From Pseudomonadota bacterium (lineage in GTDB: Bacteria; Bdellovibrionota_B; Oligoflexia; Oligoflexales; CAIYRB01): a DNA stretch of 51,340 nucleotides. A program made the position numbers and the translations under genes. Positions 10,401 through 16,181 of the stretch are shown piece by piece. The stretch is taken from contig JAPLFX010000032.1 in assembly GCA_026390445.1 (NCBI GenBank), positions 1-51,340 of the forward strand. The letters run 5' to 3'. Under the pieces are notes generated by a model. That model was not told the origin of the DNA. It did not search any database and saw only the letters and a program-made list of their open reading frames with translations. How positions within the stretch are numbered: the first letter of the stretch is position 1; every line of letters starts with the position of its first letter.

Positions 10401-10539
10401 AGAATCGCGGCGCCAGGGCGACTGGCAGCGATTGACCAGGGCCAAGCTCGCCCATCTAGCGCCCAATCGCTACACCGAACGCTTTGAAGTGATTCTTGAG
10501 CCATACTTTACGTCATATAAAGACACTTCGAGCCATTGA
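7417..10539 (+). CDS. Large exported TPR-repeat protein (1040 aa)
   Basis: A 1040-residue protein with a signal peptide (about residues 1-28, ending SSAARA), so periplasmic or surface-exposed. Nearly the whole mature chain is helical and carries degenerate tetratricopeptide repeats, for example around residues 200-230, 550-600 and 690-830 (YEKAAEALSLYAAAYP; DAANALLALGDMKAEADDAP). No catalytic domain is recognised, so a scaffold role is likely. Translation starts at GTG 7417 behind AGGAGGAG. Codon use looks adenine-rich (AAA, CAA, GCA) compared with the neighbours. A TPR lipoprotein follows 17 bases downstream, so the pair is an operon. The arrangement recalls large periplasmic TPR proteins next to TPR lipoproteins in myxobacterial gliding/envelope machines (AgnA/GltD with AglT/GltE), but I could not test homology. 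Confidence 0.8.
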   Translation: MNSRQTFFRTSVVLGLLAAAAVSSAARAESDGRIPARLSNDWHPPTIEDLSAYLSLAPDPDRENLDAKARQKAIAKIKSLLAKGPTGATKARLQRRLVGLLKQKGDDAFASEQVAYNTAYTNFLASGGDQPPRPNHETSQRVYLDTIDAFRAMLDDNPKYAGKSEAMLQYGLLLGLIKSPNAMPTFKQIVTDQPGTVAASRAALGMAEVYIQAGNNNEAIKSLAIAFKGKDSVSGDYAKYRLAWLRVLDAKQAISTGAIDETQASTFKTPKSLLQLAMNNACNRPLARNPTTWLCNSARDDLVFAWSQTGNSGLARSFFTEQKIPGLFYLTLERLAWLQRRAHQPAMAASTLGIAIKEAPIRANTPELLALQSDDFDESKQPQKAANALAILGAVCVQKGGWQKAYSKDQARITFASNLFELKSRKLAQKYYQLAQEKNSAEHLAASSVLFGAYLSVFRSSDESYQMRYIYADSLVKNRQLAEAEAQFMIVSGLPNMQRRYAKPAAEKMLALQQQLLQADTTPLPENAGHLSTPQKIPEVKAELQRVIDAYAKILPEQPNLAALRLTAAKISSDYGHDQDMVARFNALIKLHPQTPEGIIGARTLMAYYSERKLWNALERSAQELYGRKEIQDQDLRAELKTSWSNAIWQQAEAFAADKKTAAAAAEYLKFQQTFPLDTKGDQALAKASSLLLTLGQGYQGVKPCLTLSQAYPNSALRPNCMKVTADVYEQMVDYEKAAEALSLYAAAYPIDKASPGMLVHAAELYGYAKNTDLARVMVDRLVRAYPNSNDAANALLALGDMKAEADDAPAAIAAYDSFIARYATQRPDDALYADVKSGFLLSRSEPKRAILRLNAAESKLLATSVGVGKKARGLLAGYRFFRDCKAREEAAFGLPGSSIAQYQQSLTLVRAYLAQKEQSCGVVLRLADPEYQVAAHYQIGAYLEKVVGVAKFSPDRTLMPAAEFSRAVALREAFILEMQTKMKAHWEDGLRISEESRRQGDWQRLTRAKLAHLAPNRYTERFEVILEPYFTSYKDTSSH

Positions 10540-10556
10540 TCTGAGGAGCACTTCTG

Positions 10557-11612
10557 ATGACTAACACGAGAAACCATCCAAAACCGCGCTGCGCCTTGCT
10601 TCTTGCGATGTTGGTGGCGCCTAGTTGTCAGACTGCAAAACATCAGGGCCATGCCACCCCCGCTGCAACTGTTGAAACTAAGATTGTCGCACCTTCGACC
10701 TATTACATGGCAGCGCACGCACCGAAGGCGCTGACAGCAAAACCAAAAAACATTGGATCACTTCGCGACACCACAGCCTCGCTGCTAGAGCAGCTGAAGT
10801 CGACGCCGAAAAGCATTGGACTACAGCTGTCGCTAGCGCAGCTCTATCTTGGCGACGGCAACCTAGTGGGGGCCGAAAAGCTCGCACGCTCGGTCTTGAC
10901 GCTCAACTTTGCCAATCGCGATGCTAAGATCATTCTCGCCCATGTCGCCTATTTAGGTGCTCAATTCCAAGCTGCTCGGACCTTGCTCGATCAGGTTGGG
11001 GGGGCTCAGGCGAGCGAAAGCGAGGCCCTAAACCTGATGGGCTGCCTAGCTTGGCGCGACTTGGACCCCGTCAAAGCCGAACAGCTCTGGGTCAGCGCCA
11101 TAAAGAAAAACCACTCAGATTTAGCCGCCAGAATGAACCTTGGCCTGGCATTGCTAAAGCGTGACCAATACAAGGGCGCCCAAGACCTATTTAAGTCGGT
11201 CCTCGCACAATGGTCGGACAATCCTGACGCGATGGTCCACCTAGCGATCGCCTATGCTCTGCAAGGCAAGACCGATGAGGCCATTTCCCTCTATCGCGAT
11301 GTCCGCAAGCAGGCACCACAAAGCCAATTGGTGCTGTTCAATTTGGCTGCGGCCCAATTGCGAGCGAAGGAATATAAAGATGCCGTCGATACCCTGAGGC
11401 AATTCTTAGCGCTAAAAACTCTGCAGTACAGCGGCCACGACGCGGCTCTTGCCTTGCTCGAAGAGATTCGCCGCGACAAAGGCTCCGACACCAAGTTGTC
11501 TAGCGCCGAGCTGGACCGGATGGTCGAAGACGAAGCGAATATTAAAAGTTTGAGCCTGCCTGACGAAAAAGAGAACCCTGGAAGCATGAGCTCGGTTGGC
11601 TTTTACAATTAA
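10557..11612 (+). CDS. TPR-repeat lipoprotein
   Basis: A 351-residue protein with a type II-like signal peptide ending ML-VAPSC; C24 would be lipidated. The proline at -2 of the lipobox is unusual. After a Thr/Ala-rich linker (about 25-60), at least five TPR-like repeats are visible between about 75 and 290, including LSLAQLYLGDGNLVGAEKLA, LMGCLAWRDLDPVKAEQLW, NLGLALLKRDQYKGAQDLF and AIAYALQGKTDEAISLYRDV. It is cotranscribed with the 1040-residue TPR protein (17-base gap, own ribosome site GAGGAG). Both would sit in the envelope and probably belong to one complex. A hairpin overlaps the stop codon. The function is otherwise unknown. Confidence 0.82.
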   Translation: MTNTRNHPKPRCALLLAMLVAPSCQTAKHQGHATPAATVETKIVAPSTYYMAAHAPKALTAKPKNIGSLRDTTASLLEQLKSTPKSIGLQLSLAQLYLGDGNLVGAEKLARSVLTLNFANRDAKIILAHVAYLGAQFQAARTLLDQVGGAQASESEALNLMGCLAWRDLDPVKAEQLWVSAIKKNHSDLAARMNLGLALLKRDQYKGAQDLFKSVLAQWSDNPDAMVHLAIAYALQGKTDEAISLYRDVRKQAPQSQLVLFNLAAAQLRAKEYKDAVDTLRQFLALKTLQYSGHDAALALLEEIRRDKGSDTKLSSAELDRMVEDEANIKSLSLPDEKENPGSMSSVGFYN

Positions 11613-11632
11613 TGCCGGGTCAGCCCCGGCAT
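11612..11632 (+). terminator. Hairpin at the end of the TPR operon
   Basis: An 8-bp GC-rich perfect stem (ATGCCGGG 11612-11619 with CCCGGCAT 11625-11632) and a 5-base loop begin on the last base of the TPR lipoprotein stop codon. There is no clear T-run afterwards. It lies between convergent genes, so it could stop transcription from both sides or protect the mRNA 3' end. Confidence 0.45.
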
Positions 11633-11662
11633 CCATCATATCAAGCCTCTCACCCACCTAGA

Positions 11663-12946
11663 TCAGCCGCCAGTCGTGTCCTCATGGGCCAAGGTCCTGC
11701 TGCCTGGTCGACGAGGCGGCTGAGTAGCGGCACCACCAAGTCGAGCTTCGATCAGATCCGCAGCGCTTTTTGAACCACCAGCAGCAATCACCTGCGCCTG
11801 CATGCCCAGCACGTTAGCCTTGATCACCGCGCTTGCAGCAACGTCCTCGACTGCTTGAGCAATGAGCTCGCTAGTAAAACCAGTGCGCGGCAGATAGGCT
11901 CCCAGCGCCATCGTATCGACGCGACGGGCGGTAATCTCCTGCTCCTCGATCTGTGGAATCACCACCATAGGCACGCCGTTTGCCAAAGCCTCCATCGTCG
12001 AGTTCATTCCGCCATGCGAAATAAACAGATCGGCAACTTCGAGCAGGGCGACCTGCGGGATATGTGCCCTGATGGTAAAGTTTGCCGGGATCTGTCCCAG
12101 GCTGGCAGGATCCAGTTTGGCGCCGATACTCATGACAACGCGCCATTTCGATCCAGAAAAAGCCCGAATACAATCGAGATAGAACTGCGTCCACTCATGG
12201 TAAAGCGAGCCAAGCGAGATGACTAGGACCGGGCCGTCTCCTGGAGGCAGCAAGTCGATTGCCTCAGTCGGATCAACGCTTCGCACACAAGGTCCGACAA
12301 AGTGGAAGCGTTCATCAAAGGTCTCACCATGCGGCTGAAATCCACGTGGCATGAACACCAAGTTGTCTGCGGCTACGGCCGTGAAGGCATCAAGCAGCGA
12401 AAGCGAGCCGCAGCCAGCCTGAGCACAGACGCCATCAACCATAGCCTGGGCCCGAGCAATCTCTTCTGGACTAGGAAAATCGTATTTGCCAAATGACTCG
12501 CGAATCAGGTCGTAATGCTCATTCGATGCATAAGTCGTAAAAAACTTGATGGTTTTAATCCCAAGTTGCTTTGCCACAGCCATGGTAGCCATAGAGACGA
12601 AGTCGTAGATGATCAAATCCGGAGGCCTGGCTGTCAGCTCTTGCATCAATACCGGCAAGGTCGTGGCGAACTCCGTCAAGACCCGAACGGTGGTCGATAG
12701 GGCCGGAGGAGGAGGTACGCCGCGCTGTGCAGCGTCGGCCTGAGCAACAGCATGCTCGGCTGACGAATGCCCAATCGTGCTGGGATAAGCGACAAAATGA
12801 GCACCTGTTCGGATGATTTGTTCGGCGAACTCTGGGGTGCTGTAAAAATCAACCAAGTGACCGCGACGGGTCAATTCTTTGACGAATCCAAGGGTTGGAT
12901 TGACGTGACCGTGCATACCGATATTGATCAGAGCGATTCTGGACAT
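11663..12946 (-). CDS. MGT-type glycosyltransferase (GT1, macrolide/UDP-glucuronosyl family)
   Basis: A 427-residue GT-B-fold glycosyltransferase of the UDP-glycosyltransferase/MGT group. The N-terminus (SRIALINIGMHGHVNPTLGF) is the typical acceptor-side start with HGHVNP. The C-terminal donor-binding motif is FISHGGMNSTMEALANGVPM followed by PQIEEQ, with the conserved HGG. These enzymes transfer sugars to lipids, sterols, macrolides or other small molecules; donor and acceptor cannot be read here. An in-frame start 51 bases upstream exists, but ATG 12946 begins at the conserved strand. There is no sugar-biosynthesis or natural-product gene beside it, so it is probably a stand-alone lipid or small-molecule glycosylase. 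The C-terminal tail after about residue 400 is low-complexity and Arg/Pro-rich. Confidence 0.88.
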   Translation of the reverse strand: MSRIALINIGMHGHVNPTLGFVKELTRRGHLVDFYSTPEFAEQIIRTGAHFVAYPSTIGHSSAEHAVAQADAAQRGVPPPPALSTTVRVLTEFATTLPVLMQELTARPPDLIIYDFVSMATMAVAKQLGIKTIKFFTTYASNEHYDLIRESFGKYDFPSPEEIARAQAMVDGVCAQAGCGSLSLLDAFTAVAADNLVFMPRGFQPHGETFDERFHFVGPCVRSVDPTEAIDLLPPGDGPVLVISLGSLYHEWTQFYLDCIRAFSGSKWRVVMSIGAKLDPASLGQIPANFTIRAHIPQVALLEVADLFISHGGMNSTMEALANGVPMVVIPQIEEQEITARRVDTMALGAYLPRTGFTSELIAQAVEDVAASAVIKANVLGMQAQVIAAGGSKSAADLIEARLGGAATQPPRRPGSRTLAHEDTTGG

Positions 12947-13149
12947 GCTGCCTGCACCTTTACAAAAAGAGGTCGCGGCTCGCTGCGGGGGGAACAATAC
13001 TAACGGAGCGCTTCATGTGAGGCTAACCGATCATGGATTTTCTGTCATCGCGATAAGGGAGGATACGCTGTAAGCGTACAGGCTAAGCCTTTAGCGAAGG
13101 CGAAAAAAGCAAAAGCAACCGGCACATCGGATTGCACATGGAGCCAGTA

Positions 13150-13234
13150 TGGTGCGATCGAGAGGACTTGAACCTCCACGCCTTGCGGCACCAGTCCCTC
13201 AAACTGGCGTGTCTACCAATTTCACCACGATCGC
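13150..13234 (-). tRNA. tRNA-Leu (anticodon GAG), CCA encoded
   Basis: The minus strand folds as a class II tRNA: acceptor GCGATCG pairs with CGATCGC, and the D arm GTGGTGAAATTGGTAGACAC is typical of Leu. The anticodon stem CCAGT/ACTGG encloses TTGAGGG, giving anticodon GAG. A long variable arm (TGCCGCAAGGCG) and the T arm GGTTCAAGTCC follow. The encoded CCA is at 13150-13152. It lies directly downstream of secG on the same strand, as leuU (also GAG) does in Escherichia coli. Confidence 0.97.
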
Positions 13235-13318
13235 ATCTAACATCAAAAATAACTGGCCCGGCCCAGTACAAATACAACCTGGCGGAGGAGGAGACCGCCC
13301 GTTGGTCACAGATCGAAC

Positions 13319-13651
13319 TTACTTGGCCGTCGGCACTGGGGCTGGAGACGGTGCCACAGGGGCCGGCGCTTGCTCGCCTGCCTGCTGCTTAAGCCTCTGT
13401 TTCAGTCCTATATCACCGCCTTTGCCCTGAAGCACGGTGAGAGTGATTGAAGTCAACATAAAGATCCCCGCCGCACCGTAGGTTAGCTTGCCTAAGATCG
13501 ACGTCGCTCCGGTCGCCCCGAAGACTCCGGAACTATTACCACCACCAAAGGCAGCGCCAACGCCACCCTCGTTGCCACCTTGAACCAACACCACCAGGAT
13601 CATGAACAAAGCAACGATGACGTGGATGATTTCGATTAAAACTTCTGCCAT
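13319..13651 (-). CDS. secG: SecG preprotein translocase subunit
   Basis: A 110-residue small subunit of the SecYEG channel, which helps move proteins across the inner membrane. It has two hydrophobic helices (about residues 4-24 and 52-72) joined by the glycine-rich cytoplasmic loop of the family, VQGGNEGGVGAAFGGG followed by FGATGATSILGKLT. A Pro/Ala-rich tail (about 85-110) extends beyond the core. A longer reading frame exists, but ATG 13651 starts exactly at the first helix and has AGGTAGG as ribosome site. It sits between tRNA-Phe and tRNA-Leu on the same strand and may be cotranscribed with tRNA-Leu. Confidence 0.95.
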   Translation of the reverse strand: MAEVLIEIIHVIVALFMILVVLVQGGNEGGVGAAFGGGNSSGVFGATGATSILGKLTYGAAGIFMLTSITLTVLQGKGGDIGLKQRLKQQAGEQAPAPVAPSPAPVPTAK

Positions 13652-13745
13652 CAACCTACCTGCTTTCCCTCGTGATGCATGAGCACTTGCTGCGAATATA
13701 CCACGGCCGCTCAAAAGAGGATGGACCTTTTCCTGATGGAGTAAA

Positions 13746-13821
13746 TGGTGGCGCCTCCCAGAATCGAACTGGGGACACGAGGATTTTCAATCCTCTGCTC
13801 TACCGACTGAGCTAAAGCGCC
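13746..13821 (-). tRNA. tRNA-Phe (anticodon GAA), CCA encoded
   Basis: The minus strand gives a complete 76-nt cloverleaf: acceptor GGCGCTT with AGGCGCC, D arm GCTCAGTCGGTAGAGC, anticodon stem GAGGA/TCCTC with loop TTGAAAA (anticodon GAA), and T arm CCCAG-TTCGATT-CTGGG. The encoded CCA is at 13746-13748. A good sigma-70-like promoter lies just upstream. Confidence 0.98.
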
Positions 13822-13844
13822 ATTGGCCCCGAAAAGGAGGTTAT

Positions 13845-13873
13845 TATGTATTATTCCCACCTGTGATAGTCAA
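13845..13873 (-). promoter_or_regulatory. Sigma-70-like promoter for tRNA-Phe
   Basis: On the minus strand TTGACT (13868-13873) is followed after 17 bases by TACATA (13845-13850). The start would fall some 15 bases before the mature tRNA-Phe 5' end. Spacing is ideal and the -35 matches five of six consensus bases; the -10 matches four. Confidence 0.55.
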
Positions 13874-13902
13874 TGAATAACTCGGACCCTGGAGAGCAAA
13901 TA

Positions 13903-14748
13903 ATGACTGATTCCCTAAGCCGCCCCTTGATCATCGCCGGCCCTTGCGCGGCCGAGTCCTTCGAATTGATGGATACGGTCGCCGCTGCGCTCGTCAAACT
14001 GTCGCAAGAATTGCAATTTGACTATGTGTTTAAAGCCAGCTTCGACAAGGCCAACCGCACCTCACTGAGCAGCGTTCGCGGCGTGGGCCTAGAGGGCAGC
14101 TTGCAGTGGTTTAGCGATATCAAGGCGAAGTACGGTGTGCGCCTATTGACCGATGTGCATGAAACCTACCAAGTGGCACCAGTCGCCAAGGTCTGCGATG
14201 TCCTGCAAATTCCCGCCTTTCTCTGCCGGCAAACCGACCTTGTCGCGGCCGCGGCGGCCACTGGGCGCAGTGTCAATATTAAAAAGGGGCAGTTCATGGC
14301 GCCGGCCGCTATGGCCAGTATCGTCGACAAGGCTCGCGCGAGCGCCAAGCAAGCCAAGGTAGAAAGCGATGTATGGCTGACTGAACGCGGCGTCAGCTTC
14401 GGCTACGGCAACCTCGTCGTCGATATGCGAGCGCTACCGATCATGGCCAAGACAGGCGCACCAGTGCTCCTCGACATCACTCACAGTACGCAACTTCCTG
14501 CCGCAGGCGGCGACGGCGGCATCGTGTCCGGAGCCCAGCGCCATGTCGCACCTGTACTGGCCCGTGCAGCCACAGCCACCGGCTATCTGTCCGGATTCTT
14601 TCTCGAGGTCCACACGGATCCGCCGCGGGCCATCAGCGATAAGGATGCCCAGCTGACGATTGCGCAGGCATCCGTACTACTGCGGCAGATCGTCCCGCTG
14701 TGGCGACACTGCCAAAGCCTCGCGGCGATCGACCAAGAGTTCGCTTAA
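13903..14748 (+). CDS. kdsA: 3-deoxy-8-phosphooctulonate (Kdo8P) synthase
   Basis: A 281-residue enzyme that condenses phosphoenolpyruvate with arabinose 5-phosphate to Kdo8P, for the lipopolysaccharide inner core. The N-terminus LIIAGPCAAES has Cys (C15) where metal-independent enzymes such as E. coli KdsA have Asn. The other ligands of the metal-dependent class are also present: His in DITHSTQLPAAGG, and Glu and Asp in FLEVHTDPPRAISD. A divalent metal requirement is therefore likely. The substrate motif FKASFDKANRTS is intact. An ATG 30 bases upstream (13873) is in frame, but ATG 13903 has GGAGAG at good distance and matches the family start. It is transcribed divergently from tRNA-Phe. Confidence 0.95.
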   Translation: MTDSLSRPLIIAGPCAAESFELMDTVAAALVKLSQELQFDYVFKASFDKANRTSLSSVRGVGLEGSLQWFSDIKAKYGVRLLTDVHETYQVAPVAKVCDVLQIPAFLCRQTDLVAAAAATGRSVNIKKGQFMAPAAMASIVDKARASAKQAKVESDVWLTERGVSFGYGNLVVDMRALPIMAKTGAPVLLDITHSTQLPAAGGDGGIVSGAQRHVAPVLARAATATGYLSGFFLEVHTDPPRAISDKDAQLTIAQASVLLRQIVPLWRHCQSLAAIDQEFA

Positions 14749-14781
14749 CCATCGATAGTTGCATGGATCTTTGTGGTTTTA

Positions 14782-14848
14782 GAGGAAAATCAACACCAGG
14801 CCTAAGTGAAGCAGCTCTGGGCCTGCTGAGTTGTCTTAAAATTTCCTC
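14782..14848 (+). other. Possible long interrupted hairpin after kdsA
   Basis: Complementary blocks are nested in order: GAGGAAAAT (14782-14790) with a near match in AAATTTCCTC (14839-14848), CAAC (14791-14794) with GTTG (14830-14833), and CAGGCC (14797-14802) with GGCCTG (14820-14825). Together they could fold into an interrupted stem of about 67 bases. It may be the kdsA terminator or a leader structure for the next gene. No folding was computed. Confidence 0.3.
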
Positions 14849-14862
14849 ATGGTGACTTTGTC

Positions 14863-15669
14863 ATGATAGTTAAATATAATCAAACAAAAGCACCAATCCA
14901 ATCTACACTTGAACAAGGTAACCGTTTGCCACTCCCGAGAAAAATACTAATCCTTAGCCTGACTCGTCGTTCTTCCCCCAACTCAGCCACCCAACCTAAG
15001 GCGCTTCTATGGAAGCATCTAGCTCGTGTTTACTTGCACATCCTCGTTCGCTCGCTTCGCCTCATGTCCTACCGTGTCACCACAGTCACCGAAGCACTCG
15101 CGGCTCCAGTAGGTCGATTTGCCTGTTTAACCTTCGATGTCGCCGACGAGCATCTGCTAACCGAAGTCCTGCCGGGGCTGGACCGTTTACGCGCGCCTGC
15201 GACCTTGTTCGTCCCCACGATGCCGACATCTGATCAAATGAATTGGGGGGCGATCCAAGCGTTGGCCATGAAAGGCTGGGACATCGGCAGTCTTGGCCAC
15301 GAACTTACCAATCTGACCGATCATAGTTATATCGATCAACGACGCTCTGTAATGCAGTCAAAAGCGCTTTTGACCGATCACCTTGGGACATCGCCAAAGC
15401 TTTTTGCCTATCCATTTGGGGCCTATGATGCAACGACCGTGAGCTGCGTGCGCGATGCTGGCTTCATCGGGGCAGTCACCTTGAAGCGTGGACGCAATGA
15501 TGAAGAGTTCGGTGACCAGGCCTCATTTCATCTGCGACGCCTGCCACTGCACGGCTCGCTTTTAAGAGACCTTCCCTACATCATTAAAACAGCCGTTTCA
15601 CCCTCCCTGAAGCCACTGCGAAATACGCCTGGTCACGACAGCGTGCCGTCGCCAGGAGTGGGACTATGA
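14863..15669 (+). CDS. Polysaccharide-deacetylase (NodB) fold protein without metal ligands
   Basis: A 268-residue protein with a recognisable NodB-fold pattern but a degraded active site. The usual TFDDG is TFDVAD (F91, D92, V93), so the catalytic-base Asp remains and the metal-binding Asp is lost. The usual I-G-S-H-x3-H is IGSLGHELTNLT (141-152), with both metal His positions replaced by Leu. The third motif FAYPFGAYD (181-189) is intact. Members normally de-N-acetylate glycans; this one is probably a binding or regulatory pseudoenzyme. No signal peptide is seen. The start is uncertain: ATG 14863 lacks a clear ribosome site, and an ATG at 15064 is inside the predicted domain. Its stop overlaps the next ATG (15666-15669). 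Confidence 0.7.
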   Translation: MIVKYNQTKAPIQSTLEQGNRLPLPRKILILSLTRRSSPNSATQPKALLWKHLARVYLHILVRSLRLMSYRVTTVTEALAAPVGRFACLTFDVADEHLLTEVLPGLDRLRAPATLFVPTMPTSDQMNWGAIQALAMKGWDIGSLGHELTNLTDHSYIDQRRSVMQSKALLTDHLGTSPKLFAYPFGAYDATTVSCVRDAGFIGAVTLKRGRNDEEFGDQASFHLRRLPLHGSLLRDLPYIIKTAVSPSLKPLRNTPGHDSVPSPGVGL

Positions 15670-16103
15670 CCTTTAAAATCTCTGGACTTAACCACCTCGG
15701 ACTGATCGTCGAGGATATGGCCCTAGCGCGCGAGTGGTTTGTCGGCACCTTGGGCCTTGAGATCAGCGAGGATCGCGGCGAACTATTGTTTCTGCATGTC
15801 GGTCGGGATGTATTAGCTATTAAAACGCCCCGCATGGCTGTGAGCAAACCTGAGCATGGCGGCGAGACCGTCACCCCAGGAGCCGCTAAGGCTGGCTGGC
15901 AAACACTCGACCACTATGGCTTCTTTGCATCATCGGCCGAAGAGGTCGACCAGTTCGCCGCACATGTCAGCGCGCACGGAGCCACCATCTTGAAGGGCCC
16001 CTATGACCGCAGTGATGGCCGCAGTGTGTACTTTCGAGATCCACTAGGCAACGTTGGCGAGTACCTGTTCTATCAGCCAAAAAAGTCCATCAAGGCGCCG
16101 TAG
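15666..16103 (+). CDS. VOC (glyoxalase/dioxygenase-like) family protein
   Basis: A 145-residue single-chain vicinal-oxygen-chelate protein with two beta-alpha-beta-beta-beta modules. Likely metal ligands are H10 (LNHLGLIVEDM), H83 (LDHYGFF) and E132 (GEYLFY), close to the glyoxalase/fosfomycin-resistance pattern. The local sequence YFRDPLGNVGEY near the C-terminus is the usual VOC ending. The substrate is unknown; related small VOC proteins act in aldehyde, antibiotic or epoxide detoxification. It overlaps the pseudo-deacetylase by ATGA, so the two are made together. Its stop codon touches the palindromic element at 16101-16181. Confidence 0.85.
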   Translation: MTFKISGLNHLGLIVEDMALAREWFVGTLGLEISEDRGELLFLHVGRDVLAIKTPRMAVSKPEHGGETVTPGAAKAGWQTLDHYGFFASSAEEVDQFAAHVSAHGATILKGPYDRSDGRSVYFRDPLGNVGEYLFYQPKKSIKAP

Positions 16104-16181
16104 GGGCCTGTCCATAGATAAGTTGCACAGTTGGCCGTCAGCTGGCAGCCAACTGTACAACTTATTTATGGACCGGCCCTA
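16101..16181. repeat. 81-bp near-perfect palindromic element (MITE-like or bidirectional terminator)
   Basis: The left arm (16101-16135) and right arm (16148-16181) are inverted copies of 35 and 34 bases, differing by one extra base near the outer end, one G.T and one C.A pair; the loop is 12 bases (16136-16147). The ends read TAGGGG and GGCCCTA, so TA flanks both sides. The outer GGCCTGTCCATA resembles terminal repeats of DDE-type insertion sequences. It lies between convergent genes: it supplies the VOC stop codon and the last residues (Ala-Gly-Pro) and stop of aroE. Confidence 0.75.

Noticed and set aside
13088-13102. Stem-loop GCCTT-TAGCG-AAGGC near T/A runs, possible terminator after tRNA-Leu
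   Set aside because: In the direction of the tRNA (minus strand) the T-run comes before the stem instead of after, so it does not fit an intrinsic terminator.
13083-13430. Several short open frames crossing tRNA-Leu and the secG 3' end
   Set aside because: They run through a complete tRNA cloverleaf and a real coding region, and lack ribosome sites.
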